From Lentisphaeria bacterium (GTDB taxonomy: Bacteria; Verrucomicrobiota; Lentisphaeria; Victivallales; UBA1829): DNA of 53,588 nt. This document shows positions 1 to 7,545 of the stretch, one piece after another; the first letter of the stretch is position 1, and the number at the start of each line of letters is the position of its first letter. The translations under genes were made by a program, and so were the position numbers. Under the pieces are notes generated by a model. It was not told the origin of the DNA. It saw only the letters and a program-made list of their open reading frames with translations, and made no database searches. The stretch is taken from contig JAGCTY010000017.1 of assembly GCA_017963105.1 (NCBI GenBank), positions 1-53,588 on the forward strand, read 5' to 3'.

Positions 1-133
1 AACGCTCAAACATTGCAAATACTTTCAACGCAATTGCCAATTCTTTCAACAAATTCTGGCGTTTGTCAGACTAAACGCTCGGTTTTCACGTTCGTTGTGC
101 GTTTACTCTGACAAACGTGCATTTACCTTGACA
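1..133. repeat. Nested short repeats, possible insertion-sequence terminus
   Basis: This AT-richer stretch holds no ORF. Two 17-bp direct repeats lie at 97-113 and 117-133 (14 of 17 identical; on the minus strand both begin TGTCA and contain GTAAA). An inverted copy lies at 64-78. The arms 60-77 and 100-117 are an inverted repeat with one mismatch in 18. CTTTCAAC recurs at 22-29 and 43-50, 21 bp apart. Multiple short terminal repeats starting with TG are known for IS21-family elements, so this may be the end of an element lying to the left of the window. No transposase is visible, so this stays an inference. Confidence 0.35.
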
Positions 134-185
134 AGTGACGCGTGAAACGGAAGCTGTTCCGCCCGGGAAATGCGCGGGCCGTCCG

Positions 186-713
186 TCACTCGGGAAGCGG
201 AATCCCCGTGAGCTTGGAGACCTGCTGGAGATACTCCTTCTTTTCCAGGGCGCCGGGGATGATCCCGAGAACCTTTTTGCCGTCGGACGCGAGGACGACG
301 GTGCATGGATAGACGGCCGGCACGTTGAGCGATTTCCGCAGCGACTGGTTGGCGGAAACCTGTTCCTCCGGCGCGGCGGTGTTCACGAAATGCTGGACGT
401 AAAGGCCGACCACGGCGGGGCGCACCGAGGCGGCGTATTCCTTGGAGCGGAGGACGCCGGACTCGAATTTCTTGCTGGCGGAGCTCCAGTCCGGGCCTGT
501 GAACAGGATGATGATGGGCTTGCCGTCCTTCGCCGCTTCGGCGCGGGCGTCCTTCAGCCGGAGGTGCCAGCCCGTCCCGGCGTTCGCGCCGGGAAGGATC
601 CAGCCGGAATCGTCGGTTTTCGGCGCGGGATCGGCGGCGCGGAGTACGGCGGAAAGCAGGAGCAGGGCCGCGCAGGCCGCGAACGAAAGGAAACGGGAAA
701 CGGAAGACGTCAT
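186..713 (-). CDS. Exported thioredoxin-fold protein lacking the CxxC cysteines
   Basis: This 175-aa protein has a signal peptide (hydrophobic residues about 8-26, ending in Ala-Ala) and a thioredoxin-like fold. The active-site segment at about residues 72-82 reads FTGPDWSSASK, where related proteins have FTGSDWCxxC. Both redox cysteines are therefore replaced by serine, and it is unlikely to be a disulphide reductase. It is the last gene of the hydrogenase operon, 17 nt after the hydrogenase stop. The start ATG at 713 gives the signal peptide; the longer upstream frame is only a shadow of the hydrogenase gene. Its role is unknown; a chaperone-like or binding function in the periplasm is an inference. 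Confidence 0.75.
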   Translation of the reverse strand: MTSSVSRFLSFAACAALLLLSAVLRAADPAPKTDDSGWILPGANAGTGWHLRLKDARAEAAKDGKPIIILFTGPDWSSASKKFESGVLRSKEYAASVRPAVVGLYVQHFVNTAAPEEQVSANQSLRKSLNVPAVYPCTVVLASDGKKVLGIIPGALEKKEYLQQVSKLTGIPLPE

Positions 714-730
714 GATGAACTCCGCGAAGG

Positions 731-2131
731 TCAGTTTGGAATGGAGAGGGAACAGGGGCCGTTCTGGCAGCCGCCGCTGCATCCGAGCACTTCGATGAAG
801 TTGGCGTGCGACCTGCCGAACAGGAAGAGATGAAGCAATTTCAGCGTCTGGGCGTTGATGCCGTCGATGAATTTCTCCTGCAGCTCGAGCTCGGGTTCGG
901 ATTCGAGCGCGGCGGCGAGCATGGCCCCTGTGGCGGCGCAGGTGCGCGAGAAATCGTGCTCCAGCGTGTCCGGCTCCTGCGAGATGTAGTCCTGCGGCTC
1001 CAGTTCGATGCCCCCGAGCGCGATGAGAATCGCGCCGAGCTCCTCGACCGTGATCACGCGGTCCACGCCGTGGCAGGACAGCGATTCGAAGCGTTTGGCG
1101 ATGCAGGGCCCGATAAAGATGTTCACGGCGCCGGGATAAAGTTCGCGCGCCTTTTGCCCGGCGAGCGCCATGGCGCTCGGTACCGACGAGAGATAGGGCC
1201 GCATGGCGGGGAGATGCCGCCGCACGAGTTCGACGAAAGCGGGACAGCTCGAGTCGGCGACGAGCTTGCCGCCGAGCTTCATCTTGCGGATGAACTCCTC
1301 CGCGGCCAGCCCCGCCGCGGTCTCCGCGGCCTCCGCGACCTCGATGATCTCCGAAAAACCGATCTTCCGCAGGGACTGGAACAGTTTTTCGCGTCCGCCG
1401 GGGAACTGGTTGAGCGTGGACGGAGCGACGAGCGCGACAGCCTGTCTGCCCGTTTTCAGGAGTTTCAGCACGGGTATGAGTTCGGACCGCTGCATGACCG
1501 CGCCGTAGGGGCACGCCCGGAAACATTTGCCGCAGAACGTGCATTTCTTGAAGTCGATCTCGGCGAAGCCCTGCTCGTTTTTCCTGATCGCGCCGACCGG
1601 GCAGGCGGCCTCGCAGGGGATCGGGAAGCGTTTGATTGCGTTATAGAGGCACACGTCGATGAGGCATTTGCCGCACTTGACGCAGGACTCCTGGTTGATG
1701 AACGCCTTGCCGCGCATGATGTTGATGGCGTTGTTCGGGCAGACGTGGATGCAGGTCTGCGCGAAACAGTTGCGGCAGAGACTTTGGACGACCTCGATTT
1801 TCGAATCGGGGCAGCTGGAGCACGCCGCGCGGGCGATCGTAAGGGGGCGCTCCGGGCGTTCGGAATCGGCGGAGACCAGTTCGAGATATTCGTGCGGGAG
1901 CCGGCTGTCGTCCTCCTCGTCCTGTGCGTCGAACCCGAGCAGCGCCATGATGCGGCAGCGGATCACTTCGCGGTCGTGCGCCAGGCAGCAGTGGAGGGGC
2001 TTGGAACCGGACGGCTTCACATAGAAGGGGAGCTTGTCGATCGTATCTTTGAGCGTATCCTTCTGAAACTCGCAGGCGATCCGGATCATGAGCTCGCGGC
2101 GCAGGCGTTCGGGACTGTTGGAATACTCCAT
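731..2131 (-). CDS. [FeFe]-hydrogenase-like iron-sulfur protein (monomeric, group B-like)
   Basis: This 466-aa cytoplasmic protein probably handles H2 and protons with ferredoxin-type electron transfer. Residues about 119-207 carry several 4Fe-4S motifs: C119-x2-C122-x4-C127-x3-C131, C150-x2-C153-x2-C156-x4-C161 and C197-x2-C200-x2-C203-x3-C207. The C-terminal part is the hydrogenase large-subunit fold, with H-cluster cysteines in SSCPAF (C296), IGPCIAK (C343) and GCSGGC (C451, C455). The usual TSCCP motif is SSCP here, so the proton-relay cysteine next to the ligand is a serine; activity may be altered or sensory. Two ATGs are possible (2137 and 2131). AGGAGG sits 1 nt before the first and 7 nt before the second, so 2131 is preferred, although the first overlaps the upstream stop as ATGA. 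No maturation genes (hydE, hydF, hydG) are in the window. Confidence 0.8.
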   Translation of the reverse strand: MEYSNSPERLRRELMIRIACEFQKDTLKDTIDKLPFYVKPSGSKPLHCCLAHDREVIRCRIMALLGFDAQDEEDDSRLPHEYLELVSADSERPERPLTIARAACSSCPDSKIEVVQSLCRNCFAQTCIHVCPNNAINIMRGKAFINQESCVKCGKCLIDVCLYNAIKRFPIPCEAACPVGAIRKNEQGFAEIDFKKCTFCGKCFRACPYGAVMQRSELIPVLKLLKTGRQAVALVAPSTLNQFPGGREKLFQSLRKIGFSEIIEVAEAAETAAGLAAEEFIRKMKLGGKLVADSSCPAFVELVRRHLPAMRPYLSSVPSAMALAGQKARELYPGAVNIFIGPCIAKRFESLSCHGVDRVITVEELGAILIALGGIELEPQDYISQEPDTLEHDFSRTCAATGAMLAAALESEPELELQEKFIDGINAQTLKLLHLFLFGRSHANFIEVLGCSGGCQNGPCSLSIPN

Positions 2132-2133
2132 GG

Positions 2134-2406
2134 TCATGCCTCCTGCCGGTTCATGATTTCGGTGATGGCCTCGCAGACCGACTCCAGAGTGGCGTTCTGG
2201 ATGAGCTGGCCGTTGATGCGGGCGAAAGGCGCTTTCGAGAGGTCCAGGCATCCGCAGTCGACCGGGCATTTCGACACCAGCAGCTCGATGTGCGGAAGCC
2301 ATTTTTCGGGCAGATGCGCTCCGATGTTCAGGATACGGGCATTCCCGAGCATGTAGCATGTCATGCCGCAGTAAATTACCACTTCGATTTTCGTGTCGTC
2401 GCTCAT
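2134..2406 (-). CDS. Thioredoxin-like [2Fe-2S] protein (HndA/NuoE-tail type)
   Basis: This 90-aa protein has two cysteine pairs placed as in thioredoxin-like [2Fe-2S] ferredoxins: CGMTC in the N-terminal third and KCPVDCGC in the middle. In hydrogenase operons such proteins pass electrons between the hydrogenase and other carriers; that is family knowledge. It is the first gene of the operon and its stop overlaps or abuts the hydrogenase start, so translation is probably coupled. The start at 2406 is chosen for AAGGAA about 7 nt upstream and because a promoter at 2498-2526 lies outside it. Confidence 0.75.
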   Translation of the reverse strand: MSDDTKIEVVIYCGMTCYMLGNARILNIGAHLPEKWLPHIELLVSKCPVDCGCLDLSKAPFARINGQLIQNATLESVCEAITEIMNRQEA

Positions 2407-2497
2407 GTGTGCAGTTCCTTTTTCTCCGCGGGCCGGGCCGGAAAAAGGCACAGGCGGTTCGCGTGTCCTGTCCGTGTGAAGGAATATCCGTTACAGG

Positions 2498-2526
2498 AAA
2501 ATACACGCCTTTTTCATATTTTTCAA
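2498..2526 (-). promoter_or_regulatory. Promoter of the hydrogenase operon
   Basis: On the minus strand a -35 box TTGAAA (2526-2521) and a -10 box TATTTT (2503-2498) are separated by 17 nt. Transcription would begin near 2491, about 85 nt before the first start codon. It is divergent from the promoter at 2709-2736. Confidence 0.6.
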
Positions 2527-2634
2527 ATGCTGGAATGCTAAAAGACTGAAGAAAAGCCGGAAAAATCCGTTAATATGACGACTTTTCGGATAGTCGGACA
2601 AAAAATGCGGACAGGGAAGAAAAGATGTTTCCTT

Positions 2635-2647
2635 GCGTTAATAACGC
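2635..2647. promoter_or_regulatory. Short palindrome between two divergent promoters
   Basis: GCGTTA, one base, TAACGC forms a perfect 6+1+6 inverted repeat. It lies between the hydrogenase promoter and the DUF2339 promoter, a place where an operator would act on either. There is no other support. Confidence 0.25.
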
Positions 2648-2708
2648 GGCAGAGCATGAAACCGAACTGAAAAAGCGGGGAAAAAGTGTTCGAACGATAT
2701 GGCCGAGG

Positions 2709-2736
2709 TTGCTTTTTTTCATACGGATGCTATAGT
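2709..2736 (+). promoter_or_regulatory. Promoter of the DUF2339/DUF3999 pair
   Basis: TTGCTT (2709-2714), a 16-nt spacer and TATAGT (2731-2736) make a good sigma70 promoter. A start near 2743 means that the GTG-initiated longer frame from 2686 cannot be translated from this transcript, which supports the ATG at 2791. Confidence 0.55.
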
Positions 2737-2790
2737 AACGGAAAAACAATCGAACTGCCGCAATGTTCCAACCGGGAAAGGATAATCATC

Positions 2791-5502
2791 ATGCCGGGTG
2801 AATTCATATTGATTTTGCTCCTGATCGTCGTCATCGGGATCCTTCCTGTCGTCAACCTGATTATTCTGCTCTCATGCAATTCGAAGATCAGCGACCTTTC
2901 CTTCCGGATCAGGCAGATGGAAAAGGCGTTGAAGGACGGTGCGTCCGCAAAACCGCCTGAACCCGGGCCGGAAATCAAAATCAAGACGCCCGGCTCAAAG
3001 GAGCCCAAGACGGTCCCCGGATTCCTGCTGTCAAATCCCGAAGAGCCCGTTTCGCCTCAAAAACCGCCTGAAATCAGGCCGGAAGTCAAGCCTGAGATCA
3101 AGTCTGAGATCAAACCGGAAGTCAAACCGGAAGTCAGGCCCGTTCCCTTCCGTACCGTTGCTCCGGAGCAGACGGCATCGCCCGTCGTTCCTGAACCTTC
3201 CCGCCCGGAAAAGGAACAGCGGCCGGCTCCCCAGCCGCAGCCGAACCCGGTTCAGCCGAATCCTGTTCAGTCTGACCGCAAACCCATGATGCCCGACCGC
3301 AAGCCGGACGTCGCTCCTGATCGCAAGTCTCCGCTGAACGAACCGGAAAAGAATTCCCCGGAGCCGGGGCGATCCGCCATCGAGGAGCGCACAGCCGAGG
3401 TGCTGTCGAAGCTGTGGCAGTGGATCATTGTCGGGGAGGAATACCGCAAGGGCGGCGTTTCGAAGGAATACGCGGTGGCGACGACCTGGATGCTCCGCGC
3501 GGCGATGCTGCTTCTGCTCTTCGGCCTGGCGTATTTCATCAAGTACACGCACGACCGCAATCTGTTCCCGCCGGAACTCCGGCTGTCCGTGGCGGCGTTG
3601 TTCACGCTGGCGCTGCTCGGCGTCGGATGCCGTCTGCTGAAGGGCGCGAAATACCGGATCTTCGGCACGGCCCTGGCCGGAGCCGGGTTCGCCGGGCTGT
3701 ACCTGTGCGTGTTCGCGAGCGTGTCGGTGTACCATCTGCTGGACGCATGGGTCGGGCTTGCCGGTCTGGTCGTCTCGACGGCCGCGGGCGTCGCACTGGC
3801 CCTGCGGTTCGACTCGATCATCCTGGCCGTGCTGGCGGTCTGCGGCGGGTATCTCGCTCCGATTCTGATGGACACGGGGTCGCGGAATCTCGCCGGGCTG
3901 TACGGCTACATGCTGATCCTGGTCGCTGGCTCGCTCATCATCTCGCGCATGCGGTCGTGGCAGCCGGTCAACATCCTGTCGTTCATTTTCACCTGGAGCA
4001 TTTACGCCGCCTCGAATCCGTTCCCGAGGGGCGGCGGGTTCAACGTGCCCCTGACCGCCTCGCCGAACTGGCTTGAGCTCGCGAGCGATGTGAACCGGGG
4101 CTATGCGATCGCACTGACCTTCGGGGCGCTGTTCTTCCTCGCGTTCTGCGTGCAGACCGTGGCGTTCAACCTCTTCACGAAACGGAAAGTGTCGCTTCTG
4201 GAGCTCGAGTTCGCCGCACTGAACGGCATCGTGTTCATGTCCATGACGCTCCATCCGACCATTTTCCTCTACGGGCGCGAATACGCCGCCGCGATCACGT
4301 TCGGCGGAGCGCTCGTCTACCTGCTGCAGATCGCGCTGCTGATCCGCGTGAAGCTGGAGGACCGCAACCTGCTGCTGACGCTTCTGGTATTTGCCTGCGG
4401 CCTGATCTCGCTGACATTCCCGCTGCTGCTGAATCAGGACCATCTGTCCGTGGCGTGGTCGGCGCAGGCGGCGGCGATGCTGTACATCGCATGCCGGACG
4501 CGTTCCCAGATCCTCCTGCGCCTGAGCTACATCGTCTACATGGTCGCTGCGGTGCGCCTGCTCGGGTTCGACCTCACGCGCGACTACTGGCGGCACAGCG
4601 TCACGTTCCTGACGCGCCTGCTGAACTTCGGTTCCTACACGGCGGCGCTTGCGGGCGGATTCTTCCTGCTGAAACGGTACGGCGCCGACCTGATGCCCGC
4701 CCCGGTGCGGCCTGCGGACGACGGATCCCGCCCCGTTTATTCCCGTTCGTCGAAAACGATGTTCTGGTGCGCGTTCGCGGTGAGTTTCATCCTGATTGCG
4801 GGCGAGTTCACATACCTGCAGCACCTGAGAGTCGGCGGCGTGGTCGCGACCGCTGCCGTGTACCTGCTGATCCTGTCGCTGATCCCGAGGCTGTTCCGGG
4901 AAAATTCCGGCGCGATCCGTACGGCAAGCTGGCTTCTGCTCTTCGTGTTCCTGTGGTATGTCGTCGTCTCGTGGCAGTCCGGCGGCCAGTCCGTACACGA
5001 TTCGCTCTGGCGGTTCTTCCCGAACCTTCTGGCCGTGGCGGCACTGGCCTTCGCGGGTTTGTTCTTCGGACGCGCCGATGCCGGAAACAATGGAAAAACG
5101 GACGACAGTCCTGTCCACCAGATGTCCAACAAGACCGGCACGTTCTTCCTTCTGAGCGCAATCGTCCTGTGGTTCGTCTACAGCACGGACGAAACGGGCT
5201 TCCTGGTCCGGCTGTACGGTTCGCCCTCCGGCGCGCGGATCGCCGTCTCGCTGCTCTGGGGCGCTTACGCGCTCGCGCTCCTCGCGTTCGGCATTCTCCG
5301 CAAAAAGAAGATCGTCCGCATCCCTGCGCTGGTCCTCTTCGCCGTCACGGTCCTGAAAATATTCTTCTTCGACCTCGTCGGAACGCCCGCGCTGTACCGG
5401 ATCGCGGGCTGCATGATCACCGGAGTCGTACTTGTCGCCGGGGCCTGGCTGTATGCCCGGTTCGCACAGAAAGGAGACGCATCCGATGAAACCCGTCCGT
5501 AA
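2791..5502 (+). CDS. DUF2339 family polytopic membrane protein
   Basis: This 903-aa inner-membrane protein of unknown function has an N-terminal membrane segment (residues about 3-28) and a short helix. A Pro/Lys/Glu-rich linker with PEVKPE-type repeats covers roughly residues 45-200. A very hydrophobic remainder follows, with about 20 or more membrane segments, as expected for DUF2339. The ATG at 2791 has AAAGGA 8 nt upstream. The gene ends 17 nt inside the DUF3999 gene, so the two are co-translated, a pairing also known elsewhere. Family members are thought to act in the cell envelope, but no reaction is established. Confidence 0.85.
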   Translation: MPGEFILILLLIVVIGILPVVNLIILLSCNSKISDLSFRIRQMEKALKDGASAKPPEPGPEIKIKTPGSKEPKTVPGFLLSNPEEPVSPQKPPEIRPEVKPEIKSEIKPEVKPEVRPVPFRTVAPEQTASPVVPEPSRPEKEQRPAPQPQPNPVQPNPVQSDRKPMMPDRKPDVAPDRKSPLNEPEKNSPEPGRSAIEERTAEVLSKLWQWIIVGEEYRKGGVSKEYAVATTWMLRAAMLLLLFGLAYFIKYTHDRNLFPPELRLSVAALFTLALLGVGCRLLKGAKYRIFGTALAGAGFAGLYLCVFASVSVYHLLDAWVGLAGLVVSTAAGVALALRFDSIILAVLAVCGGYLAPILMDTGSRNLAGLYGYMLILVAGSLIISRMRSWQPVNILSFIFTWSIYAASNPFPRGGGFNVPLTASPNWLELASDVNRGYAIALTFGALFFLAFCVQTVAFNLFTKRKVSLLELEFAALNGIVFMSMTLHPTIFLYGREYAAAITFGGALVYLLQIALLIRVKLEDRNLLLTLLVFACGLISLTFPLLLNQDHLSVAWSAQAAAMLYIACRTRSQILLRLSYIVYMVAAVRLLGFDLTRDYWRHSVTFLTRLLNFGSYTAALAGGFFLLKRYGADLMPAPVRPADDGSRPVYSRSSKTMFWCAFAVSFILIAGEFTYLQHLRVGGVVATAAVYLLILSLIPRLFRENSGAIRTASWLLLFVFLWYVVVSWQSGGQSVHDSLWRFFPNLLAVAALAFAGLFFGRADAGNNGKTDDSPVHQMSNKTGTFFLLSAIVLWFVYSTDETGFLVRLYGSPSGARIAVSLLWGAYALALLAFGILRKKKIVRIPALVLFAVTVLKIFFFDLVGTPALYRIAGCMITGVVLVAGAWLYARFAQKGDASDETRP

Positions 5503-6895
5503 TTACCTCAAACTCCTCGCCGCCGCGGCGTGTTTCCTGCTCGCGGCCGCGACCGGGTTCTCCGAAGAGGAGAAGACCGCTGCATTCCCGTTCTACAAGG
5601 ACATCATCCTCCCCGAACACCCGAACGACATCTCCGTCTTTACCATCGACGCCGACATCTACCGCGCGACCGAAAAAATTCCGAACGACATCCGCATCGT
5701 CGGTCCTGACGGAGACTTCTGCCCGTTCACCGTCAGCGAAGAGGTGCAGCTCAACCAGGAAGGGACCGAGGAAACGAACTGTTCCGCGACCATCACCGGC
5801 TTCGAGACGCTCCCGGACGGTTCCGTGCGGATATCGGCAAGTTTGATGAACATCGGCATTCCGGATTCCTCCGATCCGCGGGTCGTCGGCATGCGCATTC
5901 ATACCAAGGCGAAGGATTTCGACAAGAAGGTGAAGGTCTTCGACGGAAGCGGAAACGATCTGATCGCCGAGGGCGCATTTCTGGATTATTCCAGCCGGGT
6001 AAACCTCAGAAATGATATGGTGCGGTTCCCCGTTCCGACGCCGTTGCGGAACGGCACGCGTACATTCAGCTTTGTTATCGTGATGGATAATTATACCGAG
6101 ATCAAGGATTCGCCCCTCTTCCGTGTCGTCGAGGGCGACAACAATATCGTGGAGCAGGAGAAATTCCGCGAGTCGCCGAAGATCGACGGCATCACCCTGC
6201 AGGTCGTCCTGAAACAGAATCGCGTACACCCCGTTTCCGCTTCCTCACCCGTAGAAATCCTCTCCCGGGAAAAGAAGGGGGAAACCACGGTCCTGAAGAT
6301 TTCCAACGGCTTCGCGCCGCTCAACAGCATCACCGTCGACTGCTCCGACATCTTTTTCTCACGGCCGTACCGGCTTTACGACAAATCCGGGAAACTTGTT
6401 TCTTCCGGGACCGTCCGCAGGTTGGAGACGGCCACCTTCCGCACGCAGACCTCCGACCGGATCATCAACGTCCCGGCATCGTCGAGGTCGGAGACCTGGA
6501 CGCTTGAGCTTGACAACGGCGCAAACGCGGAATTGAAGGAGCTTGAGCTGCATGCGAGCGGACCGGTTTATCAGGTCAGGTTTCTTTCGATGAAGTCCGC
6601 CGCGCCCGCCGCATCCGGGGAAACGTCTCCGTCCGGCTACAGAGTTTTCTACGGCGGATCCGGTCATCCCATGCCGTCTTCCGAGTTCACGGATGCCCTG
6701 CGAATAGCGAAACCAGCGCCTGTTCCGTCCGACTCCACGCTTTCCGAACAGAAGGCGAATCCGCACTACAAGGAAAAAAGCGATATCGTCAGGGACTGGG
6801 GGCTGGTCTACAAGATCATCATGGCCGCCGCCGCCCTCGCCGTTTTCGTGATCCTGCTGTTCTCCGTCAAGAAGATCGACAAGGTCGAAGCCTGA
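5486..6895 (+). CDS. DUF3999 family envelope protein
   Basis: This 469-aa protein has an N-terminal signal sequence (about residues 5-25), a long beta-rich extracytoplasmic part and one C-terminal membrane helix (about residues 440-462) followed by a short charged tail. It therefore probably faces the periplasm anchored at its C-terminus. The start at 5486 has AAGGAGA about 8 nt upstream and overlaps the DUF2339 gene by 17 nt. Function is unknown; the conserved pairing with DUF2339 suggests that the two form a complex. Confidence 0.8.
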   Translation: MKPVRNYLKLLAAAACFLLAAATGFSEEEKTAAFPFYKDIILPEHPNDISVFTIDADIYRATEKIPNDIRIVGPDGDFCPFTVSEEVQLNQEGTEETNCSATITGFETLPDGSVRISASLMNIGIPDSSDPRVVGMRIHTKAKDFDKKVKVFDGSGNDLIAEGAFLDYSSRVNLRNDMVRFPVPTPLRNGTRTFSFVIVMDNYTEIKDSPLFRVVEGDNNIVEQEKFRESPKIDGITLQVVLKQNRVHPVSASSPVEILSREKKGETTVLKISNGFAPLNSITVDCSDIFFSRPYRLYDKSGKLVSSGTVRRLETATFRTQTSDRIINVPASSRSETWTLELDNGANAELKELELHASGPVYQVRFLSMKSAAPAASGETSPSGYRVFYGGSGHPMPSSEFTDALRIAKPAPVPSDSTLSEQKANPHYKEKSDIVRDWGLVYKIIMAAAALAVFVILLFSVKKIDKVEA

Positions 6896-6984
6896 AGCGG
6901 AAACGGACGGGAATACTCTTTTTTTCCGTCTTTCAACCCTTGCAATTCTAACATTGGATGTTAGATATGCAAACCTTTTCAGCC

Positions 6985-7041
6985 AAAAAAGCGGGAAGCC
7001 GCCGCGGGGGACCACTGCAAAACGCCCCGGTTGCTTCCCGC
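6985..7041 (-). terminator. Intrinsic terminator, strong on the minus strand
   Basis: Perfect 9-bp arms (6991-6999 and 7033-7041, GCGGGAAGC/GCTTCCCGC) enclose a GC-rich inner stem. On the minus strand six T residues (6990-6985) follow. It ends the non-coding transcript started at 7331-7358. On the plus strand GGTTTTA follows, so it may also help end the DUF2339/DUF3999 transcript. Confidence 0.7.
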
Positions 7042-7119
7042 CCGGTTTTATGGAAAAAAGTTTGATAAAGCTAACTTCCAAAAATAAATACGGCGTCATG
7101 TTTCAGACGGCCTGACCGG

Positions 7120-7324
7120 AAAAAATGAAGCCCCGAAACCATCCGGCTGACCCGGCCGGAAAACCGGACCCGCACTGCCTTGCCCCAACCCTGCGCATTC
7201 GTTCGTTTCCAGCAGGAATGCCGGAGACGCACGGAACGCCGGACCCTTTTCACATTCTCCCGTTTTTGGTGGTGGCGCATCGTGAGCCGACGCGTCGCGG
7301 ATGGTTCCGGGACTTTGTTGTTAC
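7120..7324 (-). ncRNA. ssrS: Candidate 6S RNA
   Basis: A minus-strand transcript starts near 7324 from a consensus promoter and contains no convincing gene. Its 5' segment (7313-7298) can pair with the 3' segment (7145-7130) in a continuous 16-bp helix including two G-U pairs. The distance from end to end is 184 nt, the usual size of 6S RNA, whose ends are paired in this way around a central bubble. Six T residues follow at 7125-7120. 6S RNA binds sigma70 RNA polymerase in stationary phase; that is family knowledge. No covariance search was possible. I found no SRP, tmRNA or RNase P signature motifs. Some transcription may run on to the terminator at 6985. Confidence 0.45.
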
Positions 7325-7330
7325 GAAAAT

Positions 7331-7358
7331 AATATAGCACGCTTTTCGGGGATGTCAA
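7331..7358 (-). promoter_or_regulatory. Strong promoter of the candidate 6S RNA
   Basis: TTGACA (7358-7353), a 16-nt spacer and TATATT (7336-7331) form a near-perfect sigma70 promoter on the minus strand. It points away from glgC into a region without a gene. Confidence 0.7.
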
Positions 7359-7457
7359 GTTAGTCTTGACTAATTTTTTGAAAAAATTTTCACCTTGATT
7401 TGCCGACTCGTTTCCATCCGGTTCTTTGCTTTTCCGTCTTTTTTTGTCCTTTCCGCC

Positions 7458-7485
7458 TTGACTTTACTTCGGACGGCGCTATATT
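7458..7485 (+). promoter_or_regulatory. glgC promoter
   Basis: TTGACT (7458-7463), 16 nt, TATATT (7480-7485). The start would be near 7492, leaving about 54 nt of leader before glgC. Confidence 0.6.
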
Positions 7486-7545
7486 TTCTAAATAGAGAAC
7501 GAGACAACACTTGTTGAACAATACACCACCAGGAGGTTTGAACTT

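Noticed and set aside
3031..5118. A 695-codon minus-strand frame opposite the DUF2339 gene
   Set aside because: Arg/Gln/His-rich shadow composition; the plus strand encodes a coherent polytopic membrane protein with promoter and ribosome-binding site.
7120..7324. tmRNA, SRP RNA or RNase P RNA as identity of the transcript
   Set aside because: None of the conserved motifs (tmRNA tRNA-like ends, SRP GGAA tetraloop region, RNase P GAGGAAAGUCC-type start) could be found.
7071..7358. A 95-codon minus-strand frame over the candidate 6S RNA
   Set aside because: Its start lies within the -35 box of the promoter. The shorter internal version has no ribosome-binding site and a basic, non-protein-like composition.
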